NCBI RefSeq assembly: GCF_003711515.1
Contig: NW_021167085.1
Coordinates: 2,040,771-2,063,693 of the forward strand
Direction: 5' to 3'
Length of the DNA stretch: 22,923 bases
From: Sodiomyces alkalinus F11
Taxonomy: Eukaryota; Ascomycota; Sordariomycetes; Glomerellales; Plectosphaerellaceae
Below are positions 1 to 7,938 of the stretch, one piece after another. Below the pieces are notes generated by a model. It saw only the letters and a program-made list of their open reading frames with translations, was not told the origin of the DNA and did no database searches. Positions within the stretch are counted from its first letter, which is position 1, and each line of letters opens with the position of its first letter. Both the position numbers and the translations under genes were made by a program.

Positions 1-64
1 GTGGGATCAAACATCAAGCCGCCCCCATCCGAAACGCCATCCATCAAGCAACCTCCTCTCGTAA

Positions 65-708
65 TTACAAGTCGAGTAAATCGTCATCATCATCCCATCC
101 CTTGCGCCGGCTAACCACAATCTTCTCCTCCTCCCTAGTATCCGCCACCGCATTCAGGAGCTCCTTGAGCTGCGCCTCGGTGACCTTCTGACGCAGCTGG
201 CCCGTCTGTGCCAGCATGATGAGCCTATTCTCCACCTCCGTCGCGCGCTGCTCTTTGACGAGTCGGATGCGTCCCAGCCGGTCGGCCGCCTCGGGGTGTA
301 GGATCTGGCTGAGGATGTACTGTCGTTGTTCGGCTTCCTGCTGTCTGTTGCGGTTGGGGAGAGAATGAGGTTAGCTGTTGGTCTCGCGTGCTTTCTCTTG
401 GTCTCTCTTTCTTCCGAGGGGGCGGCAGGGGGCCCTTCAAAGGACGGGAGGGGGTCTAAGCGGTTGAGGGAGAGCGTACTGCTTCTGCTCGGCTTGTTGT
501 TGTTGGCTTCCGCTGCCGCCGCCGCCGCTTCCTGCTCCGGCTTGTGCCTTGAGCTGTTCGAGGCGGGCCTTGCGGATCTGTTAAAGGGGGTACGTTAGAG
601 GATTTATTCGTCATTTGTGCTGCCAGTTGGAGTATATGGACTCGCTGCCCAAGTTTCTAGACTTTAGCGACGGTTGGTACTTGCCTGCTCAAGATCCGAA
701 TCCGCCAT
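65..708 (-). CDS. PDCD5: PDCD5 family DNA-binding protein (TFAR19-like), 3 exons
   Basis: Exons 708-685, 577-480 and 344-65 join to 133 aa. The product starts MADSDLEQIRKARLEQL, then has a Gly/Ser/Gln-rich linker (about residues 21-45), then the PDCD5 core: QYILSQIL, then HPEAADRLGRIRLVKEQRA, then ENRLIMLAQTGQL, ending in an acidic WDDDDDLLDL tail. These are hallmark blocks of the PDCD5/archaeal double-strand DNA-binding family (human protein about 125 aa), so the length fits. Family knowledge: a small helical nuclear/cytoplasmic protein linked to apoptosis and chaperonin binding in animals; the fungal role is poorly defined. Intron 1 has a GC donor (CAG|GCAAGT) and a CTAAC branch site; intron 2 is GTACGC..CAACAG. 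The frame is maintained only with these junctions. The gene stands alone, with no close partner on either side. Confidence 0.93.
578..684 (-). other. GC-AG intron 1 of the PDCD5 gene
   Basis: The first intron (107 bp) begins GCAAGT after CAG and ends TTTAACAG, with CTAAC about 20 nt before the acceptor. The only nearby GT (4 nt further in) would shift the frame and lose the conserved IRKARLEQLK block, so the GC donor is needed. Every other intron in the window starts with GT. Confidence 0.85.
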
Positions 709-1782
709 GTTTTCGTCGATCAATGGTTTGTTGACTGTTCAGATTGTCGCTTCGGCCAGAGTCGTACGCAGGACTGGTCACGCGCTATCTCGGAGTTGGC
801 CGCTTGGAGCGTTCGTTCCTAGAATATGCAGTGCAAAAGCAAATCCAAAGTCTTACTTTGGAATTATAGAATGCTTGCCCCTCTTTCGTTCAGGATGTCC
901 TAAGAGAACATGAACCATTCGACGGGTTGTAAGGTAAAATATACGTACTGGTATGGAATGCGAAAGATGCCCCGCCGCGGGGTGGCTAAAGCTCGGCGGT
1001 AGGTACATCCAAGTACATTCGGGGTACCTATAGTAAGGTACCTAAAATAAGGTGCCTTATAATTACCTACCTGTACGGACACACCTCAACGCCGTTGCTT
1101 TTTATCGATCTCAACCCTTGAGATTTCCATCGTCATCCCCATCTGCATTTATGGACCACCAAATCACGAGCTACAGTCACATCAATGAAACCGAACCCGG
1201 GTAACTATCCTACAAAAGTTCAAAACCAACCTTTCCGAATATGACGTCGCCCGTTGTATTTTGGGAGGTACGAGAACGAACAAAAAACACGCCAAATGAC
1301 ACACTGGCAAATATCGGGTCAAGTGGATGTGATATGCGAACGGGGGCCAAAATAAGGAACGAGGTTAAGGGGCTTGAGATGCCAACTGAGCGGGCAGAGG
1401 CTCTCAACCCAGGAGAACCATGGCGGTATTGATATTCTGGGCGCAGCAAAAAAACATCCCTCTCATTGTCTCTCTGCCTGAAGACATCATCTCTCTGCCT
1501 GAAGACATCAGACCTAGCCAATCGATTTCCCAGCAACGAACGCTATGCAGACAAGTTGATCGCTTATCTCATGCGAATGGAAAGAAGGCCGTAATTCCAA
1601 TCATTCTCGAACGAGTGGCCACCTTCAACATCCGTCCCACGACTGACCGCATCCCACTCTGCTCAACGTCTGGTCCGAAATCCATTGCCAGACCCAGCTC
1701 TGGGCGTAGATAGCAGGCACTTTCGCTGGTCTTCCATCTTATCTCGCGAACTAGGGGACCGACATCTGGCTGACCATCGTAC
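709..1782. other. Spacer between PDCD5 and the APH-like gene
   Basis: About 1.1 kb with no gene I can support. It holds the PDCD5 promoter (left end), a GGTACC-rich cluster at 1008-1075 (two GGTACC sites plus related GGTAGGTAC and TACCTACCTG runs) and a perfect 21-bp tandem duplication at 1469-1510. Short open frames on both strands around 1210-1713 resemble no family known to me and carry the duplicated 21-mer, so I read them as chance. Confidence 0.6.
1469..1510. repeat. Perfect 21-bp tandem duplication
   Basis: Two identical adjacent copies, 1469-1489 and 1490-1510, of a 21-mer beginning TCTCTCTGCC and ending GAAGACATCA. It lies in the spacer downstream of the APH-like gene. No third copy is seen. 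Confidence 0.95.
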
Positions 1783-2658
1783 TCATGTTGTTTCATGCTG
1801 TTAACTTCCTTAGTACGGGTAGTCGTAGGAGCTGGGAGAAATGTCCCATGGCCAACATCATACGAGGTGCTTATGAACAGATGACAAAAAAGACCAACGA
1901 CGACGAAGGGAGCACGAAAACAAGAAATATGAAACTGCGGCGGTTCGCTTCACCCTTACCTGAACTCGGGACTTAAGAAAATCCAGCAGCTCGAGCGAGT
2001 CGTCCCTCTCCTCATAAATCGCAGAGGAAGGACCGAGCCTAGTATAGAAAGGCCACTCAAAAGCAGGTGGGTAGAAACCGGCATATTCCCAGTCGAGAAT
2101 GGCCTGGATCTTCAGGGAGTCCGGATCCACAATGATATTCTGCTGGGAAAGGTCGTTGTGGCAGAAGACGAATTCATCATGATCAGAAGGTCGTAGACAC
2201 CAAACGTTCACCTTGGTGCGCCGCAGAACACGATACGGAGGGATAACGATGCCTGATGGTCCGCCCATGCGGTTTGATACGAGGGTTCGGAGAGTCGCGA
2301 GATGGCCTTGGAGCTCCTCACGCACTACCGCTTTTTGGCTTTCTATAAGGTTTGACATACTCACGCCTTGCACATACTCGGAGATCAGATAGTACGCCTC
2401 GTCGTCCTCAAAGTCGCAGTATACAGTAGGAACCGGGATGTTGGTATGGCGACGAATATAGCGGAGCGACTCGGCCTCGTTCTTGAGGCTCTCCTTGGCC
2501 AGGCGAGGGACGTGGATGCCGCGATGCCCGGTACGATATTCTCTAGGACGGAGACTCCTCTTGACGAAGGCGTTCCCTCGGCAATAGAACTTCCTCTCCA
2601 TGGTCAGGGAGAAACATCCCTCCTCGCAGGCCTGGGGCTGCACAGACATCATAGTCAT
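1783..2658 (-). CDS. Aminoglycoside phosphotransferase (APH)-fold kinase-like protein
   Basis: Main exon 2658-1960 (233 codons), proposed intron 1959-1798, and a tiny last exon 1797-1783 adding HETT, giving 237 aa. The fold is recognised from FVKRSL (residues 31-36), the hinge-like YYLISEYVQGVSM (89-101), the catalytic loop CHNDLSQQN (166-174; Asp169, Asn174) and the metal-binding DWE (189-191), followed by a Tyr/Phe-rich C-lobe. All phosphotransfer residues of the APH/choline-kinase superfamily are present, so it should be active; the substrate is unknown (fungal members are rarely characterised and are not resistance genes by default). The ATG at 2658 lies just before the conserved CEEGCFSLTMERKFYC block. 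The frame runs open upstream to 3015, but that part is low-complexity and looks like promoter. The 3' end is the weakest part: unspliced, the frame continues 34 codons past 1960 to a stop at 1858. Confidence 0.84.
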
Positions 2659-3356
2659 CTTCGCGGTGAGAAGAGGTAATTGTGAGGGCAGGGGAACAAG
2701 GTGGGTGAAACAAACGAAAGGGACCACAACACTAAGAGGGGAGACTGAGAGACTGGATTCGGGCTGTTGGAGGTCACGGCTCAATTCGCCCAACAGTCGT
2801 ACTTTCCCACCGTCCCAGACTCTTGGAGTGAACATGACGTAATTTGCGTTTAATTTGATGTTTGGCCATTGAAAACCCCGCCAACCGGCACGGAACTGAG
2901 CACAAACATTAAAGTAGAGTGTAGGTGTAGGTGTAGGTTCTGTATCCAGCTCTGTGTGATGTAAAATTTCTTTGGTTCCCTCAGAGGCAAGTTGACGAAC
3001 CACCTCTCCCAACAATCTCTAACTGTAGGGAATTGCAGTACGAGTACGTCGGATGCAACTTGACTACCCCAAGGTAAAGTGGTAAGGTAGCTTTCCTCTC
3101 AGCAAAAGACAAAAGCGCTGACCTGATCGGGTCTCTCCCGAATGCCATTTCAAAAGCCGTACCTCGATTGAATGGGTATCTGAGAATGATCTACAGGGGC
3201 GGGGCGCTGGGGGATGGGAAGATCGAAGCTTTTCACTAGCTGGTCGGGAACTCTGTGTCCCCAAACTGAAACCCGTGTCTCACCGTTATTAACATGTTAA
3301 CCGTTAACTGGGGCGGTGACAGTGGCTGGATCAACAAGATTGTGGCTGATGTGGGG

Positions 3357-3374
3357 AACGCGTCAAACGCGTCA
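3357..3374 (+). promoter_or_regulatory. Tandem MluI cell-cycle boxes upstream of CENP-T
   Basis: The 9-mer AACGCGTCA occurs twice without a gap, giving ACGCGT at 3358-3363 and 3367-3372. ACGCGT is the core recognised by the MBF (Mbp1/Swi6-type) factor at G1/S genes in yeasts. The pair sits about 140 bp before the CENP-T start codon. Function is inferred from the motif only. Confidence 0.55.
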
Positions 3375-3499
3375 CCATCCGGTACCTCCAATTAACCACC
3401 CGCCTAAACCGGCACCCTCAACAAGCTCATGACGCCCTTCAGTACCCATCATCGCCGCCTCCTCGTTATAAAACTGTCTGTACTCAAGGCGGAATTCTC

Positions 3500-3505
3500 A
3501 CGCGT
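3500..3505 (+). promoter_or_regulatory. Third ACGCGT box, in the CENP-T leader
   Basis: ACGCGT lies 8 nt before the ATG at 3514, so it is probably in the 5' UTR or at the transcription start. It is relevant mainly because it is the third such site within 150 bp. Confidence 0.35.
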
Positions 3506-3513
3506 CGCTCGAA

Positions 3514-5319
3514 ATGGAGTGGTCGACAAGCCCGCGCCAGAATGGCGACACTGGCCCGACGACAACGCCATCGCAAAGTCGTAGGGCAACAAGCCTCGAG
3601 CCACCATCAAGCCGTCGACTTGTCCGGACCCCGATTCAGTCTCTCCTACCACAGCCGGGCCTCTCCGCCTCGGGCAGACGGCGAAACGACAACGCCCCGA
3701 CACCCCATGCGAAAGCCGCCTCCCTCTACATCGACCAGCGCCGTGCCGCTCTCACCCCGGGCCGTCGGCGCCGACAAAGTATCGTCAACCGCCGGGAATC
3801 GAGCTGGGACCATCTCCGGGCCCTCGGTCGCGCGTTGGCGAAGAGCTCCAAGGTCATCAACTCGTCCTCGTCCTCGTCTCCGAACCACGGGCAACCCCCC
3901 AGGGGACGTCGGTCGCTGGGACTCCTGGAAGAAGTTGATGACGAGGACGAGCTTCCTATCGATAGGCCCGAGATGACGCTCCCCCTCGACTTCGACGACG
4001 ATGCCGACCTGATCCCCCCGCGCTCGTCCTTCCTCGACGACCAGACACTGGAGATGCCCCGTCGCGCGTACAGCGAGGCGCCCTCGCATCTTTCCATCGC
4101 CAGTGGACGCATATCCGACTTCTTTAATATACGGGATACAATGATTGGTGATGGCAATGACGACATCTTTGCACGAGGTTTTCTGCCGCAGGTCGGCGAG
4201 GATGACGGAACGGAGGAGAGATTGCCGGACGATACATTCGAACGGTAAGCCAAATAAATTCTGCGTTCAAGACAAGGGAGCCCCCTGCCCCTTTTTCTCG
4301 TTGCTCTGGCACTCGTATACTCGAGCTGATCAGTGGACACACCCACCCACACAGGATTGATGAGGATGCCCCTCGGGAGATCCTGCCCCCTCGCGAGAGC
4401 GACCTTGGTTTCGAGGTTCCTGCCGATGCAGATGCCGAACCATCCACCTTCGTCATGGCCATGGCGCAGAGTTCACCCATTCGTCCAGTTCCAGACGCAG
4501 GGGATGACATGGATAACGACCCCGGGACTGCCGCGGACATTGATGATGATGATGACGACGACGACGACGATAATGGTGGTCCCATGGGCCCTTGGGGAGA
4601 CGTCAACGATGACCATGACGATCACCACCTGGGCGATCTTGGGCAAGGACCGAGGGATGACACCTTGGCGGACGAAAGACGAGACGTCAGTAGCGACGTC
4701 GACGTGACGAATGCTGATCAGGAACGGGCCGAGGTGAGAGAAAGGGGCCACCAGAAGCGGAAACCTGGCCAGAGGGTCTCGAAGCACGGTCGTCCCTATC
4801 CCCCTTTCCCCTCCACCGTCGTCAAGCGCGTGGCCGAACAATTCGCACGCACAAGCGGCATTGCCAACCCCCGAATCAACAAAGACACACTAGCGGCGCT
4901 CCAGCAAGCCTCCGACTGGTTCTTCGAGCAGGTCTCCGAAGATCTCTCTGTCTATGCAGCACATGCTGGGCGGAAAGTCATCAACGAAAGCGACATGGAG
5001 CTAGTGATGAGGAGGTAAGGCTCGAGTTCCCTCTGGGGTATCATTTCTTTTCTCATTGTTACTGTTTACTTGGACGTTATATTTTACACGATACTCCAGA
5101 GTAGCGTATGATGTCTAACAAGGTCGGGGTTTTTTTCATCTTTACAGGCAGCGCCAAATCAACTCGTCGACCACTATTTTCTCGCTGGCCACCCAGTATT
5201 TACCACAAGAGTTGGTCCGTGAGTTAAGGATGCCACCGCCTGTCGTACCGAAAAAGCGTCGGCGAACGACAACGACGGGAAGGAGAGCAGGCGGAGATGG
5301 AGAGGAAGGGGAGGAGTGA
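3514..5319 (+). CDS. CENP-T: CENP-T, histone-fold kinetochore protein, 3 exons
   Basis: Exons 3514-4244, 4355-5014 and 5148-5319 give 520 aa. The C-terminus is diagnostic: RPYPPFPSTVVKRVAEQFAR at about 394-412 begins the histone fold, AALQQASDWFFEQV forms the long helix, and the fold continues over intron 2 into RRQRQINSSTTIFSLA and the CENP-T-specific extension YLPQELVRELRMPPPV. CENP-T pairs with CENP-W in the CENP-T-W-S-X nucleosome-like complex, and its disordered N-terminus recruits Ndc80; yeast Cnn1 and fission yeast Cnp20 are the counterparts. Residues 1-390 are low-complexity here: a basic N-terminus with RTPIQSLLPQ, Ser runs, and an acidic region with a run of consecutive Asp around 306-316. 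Introns are GTAAGC..CACAG and GTAAGG..TTACAG (CTAAC branch site in the second), and both stop codons that would follow read-through lie at the donors. ACGCGT boxes upstream suggest cell-cycle expression. Confidence 0.94.
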
Positions 5320-5378
5320 TAATACGGTGAGAACGGCGACCTGAGCATACGGTTCTACCACTTCACCGTTGATACAGT

Positions 5379-6628
5379 TTACCATTGCTTATTCATGCGG
5401 ACCCTCCTTGCGGCCTCGGACGCAGAAACAGGCCTCTTCGCAACCATCCACAACATGACCGAAGTTGCTGCTGCAAGACCGTACCTGTGGCGTTTTGGGT
5501 TAGCGGTGATACAGGTCGCCGATGATTTATGATTCAAATGCCAAACAACGAATGAGACGAGTTAACTCACCAAGTGAAGATGTACTGGGCATGGTTGTTG
5601 CGCAGGTTGACCTCGGCTGGTCTGCCAATGGGGATACCCTGTGCCTGTAGATCGAGGAATCGTAGATATTCGGGTTCTGAAGGGAGTTAGGCCTGCTGAA
5701 GGGAGATACCAGAGGGCGAAAAGGAAGGAACAAGCCCAAAAGAAAAAGAAAGAAAAAAAGAAGAAAACAAAAGAAACAAAGCCAACGGATGGCACGTACC
5801 CATGGTCACCTCAATCCAAACCGGCTCACTGCCCGACCACGCAGCCATTTCTCGCACATCGGGGAAGTAAAACTCTCCCTTCTCGGGCTTGTTATCCGGG
5901 GTGAACATGTTCTTCTTCCATGGCTCCCGCAACAGGCCCTCAACGGTGACCATACCCCGCGGCAGGGCGTCGGGCGACCTGGCGCGCTGGTCGCCCATCT
6001 TCTTGCTGATCCAGCCCCGGTTGACGAGGATCGTGCTCGCGCCGTCAGGCCGCTCGAGCGGGGTGACGACCATGTAGCCTTGCTCCCCATCGCGCATGCG
6101 CGGGCCGATGAGCATTTCGCGGTCGTGGCGGAAGCGGCCGGTGGCGACGACGCGGCGGTAGTCGAACTCGGGGACGGCGGACGGGTCGATGCGCGGCGGC
6201 AGCGGGAGGGGGTCGCGGACCAGGCGGTCCTCGAGGCGGGCGATCAGGTCGGTCTTCCACTTGAGGCGCTGGACCTGCCATGTGCCTAGGATGAAGGCCG
6301 TCACGGGGATGATGGCGAGGAAAAGAAGGCCGGCCGTGGAGCGGCGGTAGCCTGCGCGGACTATGGTCCCGGGTTCGTCGACCACGGAGAAGAACTCTCC
6401 TGGGGGGAGGTGTGTGTTCTCGTCCTTGTTGTCATCTTTGGATTTCGTACGTCGTGGGGTTGTTGCGAATGTGCGGCGAGTGGAAGGGCGTGGTGTTGGC
6501 GACCCGGCTGGTCGGACTGAGAATCGGGGGAAGGGCCCTAGACCCCATTCGCTAGGAGCGGAACATCTCGTGGTCGCGTTCGCCGTCGTTCGTGATAGGC
6601 GTTGAATGGTAGGTATGGCGGACTTCAT
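5379..6628 (-). CDS. SHY1: SURF1/SHY1 cytochrome c oxidase assembly factor, 3 exons
   Basis: Exons 6628-5800, 5676-5571 and 5484-5379 give 346 aa. The N-terminus (1-60) is Arg/Ser/Thr-rich without acidic residues until about 27, as in a mitochondrial presequence. The SURF1 pattern follows: transmembrane helix about 99-116, then LGTWQVQRLKWK (114-125), GPRMRDGEQGYMVVTPLER, VNRGW (202-206), then RNNHAQYIFTWYG (302-314) leading into the second helix (about 314-326). SHY1 sits in the mitochondrial inner membrane and assists Cox1 maturation and haem insertion during complex IV assembly. Introns are GTACGT..TTCAG (with a long pyrimidine run) and GTGAGT..CACAG, both with CTAAC. It converges on CENP-T with 59 bp between stop codons. 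A CCAAT on the coding strand at 6802-6798 is the only promoter motif noticed. Confidence 0.95.
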
Positions 6629-6797
6629 TATGGGCTTGGCTGTTGGGAAGGAAGCATTGAAGTACGAAGTGGACTAATTATTGGAGGGCTGCAGGAATAC
6701 CTACCTAGGTAGTCTGGGTTTCCGAGGAATTGGAGCTCGGTGGGGACCTAGCTTGGAGCAATAACGCGCGGAAGTCCGACGTTACCCGATGAATCCG

Positions 6798-6802
6798 ATT
6801 GG
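6798..6802 (-). promoter_or_regulatory. CCAAT box upstream of SHY1
   Basis: CCAAT on the SHY1 coding strand, about 170 bp before its ATG. The fungal HAP/CBC complex binds this pentamer in many respiratory promoters. A single pentamer is weak evidence. Confidence 0.3.
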
Positions 6803-6856
6803 ATGTTAATACAGGAAATATGGAGTTACTGAGGTAAGGTACACTTCAGGTAGGTA

Positions 6857-7266
6857 CCGTATTATTTTAGCAAGTTCGTCAAAGGCCGAAAACTTAGCGC
6901 CCCACCGATTACGACCTTATTTTGAATCGACTAATAAAACTAAGGAATTTTATATAGTAGTCGATTATTAATATTAAGTAGAAAGATAAAATCGTCGGTT
7001 ATATCTAGTAGAAGAATATTAGTTAGATATTAATCTAGGTATTTCTAGGGTCGTAAAAAGAGAGATATATATATAGACGATATTAAGGAACCTGTTAGTA
7101 TCTAATTAAGGTATTTTTAAGGTTATAGTAGTATTATAATTAAGGCTATCGGAGATAGAGGGTTATCGGGATATATAATTTATAATCGATTTAGCCTGTG
7201 TGGGGAAGTGGGTATTTTTGACGTAAGCCGAAAAAAGCCTTTGACGAACTTGCTAAAACAATACGG
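6857..7266. mobile_element. 410-bp TIR element with TA flanks, RIP-like core (Tc1/mariner-type MITE candidate)
   Basis: The ends are inverted repeats. The first 30 bp from 6857 (beginning CCGTATT) match the reverse complement ending at 7266 with one mismatch, and TA flanks each side (6855-6856 and 7267-7268), as expected for Tc1/mariner-type insertion. The core at 6961-7190 is very rich in TpA, contains no CpA and one TpG, yet keeps CpG. That is the pattern left by repeat-induced point mutation acting on CpA. No coding capacity is visible. It is either a non-autonomous element or a deleted relic. I cannot name the family. Confidence 0.82.
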
Positions 7267-7621
7267 TAGTACATTAAAGCAGGTACCTTCGAAGTACCTC
7301 AAGTACCTCGTACCACTGTCATCTGTTATCTGTTATCTGTACTTCGTACCTTGTGCCATATTACACCAATCAGGACGTATTGACGCGGACAAGGACACCG
7401 TCACCCCTGGAGTCGTGGAATTGAACATGGCCAGATAGAACGACTTCATACCACTTTAGGTGATGCCATCCGATTTTCTCTCCTCTCATCTTCTTGACCC
7501 TCGAATATCGAATCTCACATCTCGAAACCACGGATAACGTGTACCTTAACGTTGCGAGGCAAAATAAACGTCTGTGGTTAAGCCGACTTTCGAATAGGTG
7601 GCTGGCTGATCGGGACCTTGC

Positions 7622-7740
7622 ATCTCCTCTCTTTTCTCTGTCCTCTATTCTCTGTTCTCTGTTCTCTTCTCTCCTCTCTCTTCACTCTTCTCTCCCTCGC
7701 TTTCATCTTCATCTCACCCCTCGCCCCCCTCTCGTTACTC
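7622..7740 (+). promoter_or_regulatory. Pyrimidine-rich tract in the UBX promoter
   Basis: About 120 bp made almost wholly of C and T, with repeated TCTCTGT and CTCTT units, 200-320 bp before the UBX start codon. CT-rich stretches upstream of transcription starts are common in filamentous ascomycetes. No specific factor is implied. Confidence 0.45.
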
Positions 7741-7938
7741 GGCTCATTCCGACGTACGGGGTCCTCTAGCACTCCCCATCTAGACCACTGGAGCACATAT
7801 ATTAGCAGTTGAGCACTTGAACAGTTGGGTCTAAAGTTCCTCTAATATCGGCCGTCCACCACCCCGACAAGGCTCATCCTTGCGAGTTCCAGACGGACTG
7901 ATTCAAAGTCAACACGTCTCAAGACTCGACTTGTCGCC

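Larger units (their letters stand above)
2659..3513. other. Divergent promoter between the APH-like gene and CENP-T
   Basis: This 855-bp head-to-head spacer has no gene. It contains a short TGTAGG-type triplet repeat near 2920-2937, a 12-bp palindrome TTAACATGTTAA at 3289-3300, an isolated GGTACC near 3382, and three ACGCGT boxes in the CENP-T-proximal half. Confidence 0.6.
6629..7938. other. Divergent spacer between SHY1 and the UBX gene
   Basis: About 1.3 kb with no gene. In order it holds a reverse CCAAT (6798-6802), GGTAGGTACC-type motifs near 6700 and 6835-6858, the 410-bp TIR element, a second GGTACC/GTACCT cluster at 7279-7315, and a pyrimidine-rich tract at 7622-7740 on the UBX-coding strand. 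Confidence 0.6.

Noticed and set aside
1210..1796. Small overlapping frames on both strands in the first spacer
   Set aside because: None matches a known family. The 21-bp duplication creates a repeated SLPEDI peptide by chance, and codon use looks random.
2659..3015. N-terminal extension of the APH-like protein to an upstream ATG at 3015
   Set aside because: The extension has no similarity to the family, contains short repeats, and the conserved part begins right after ATG 2658. It is better read as promoter and leader.
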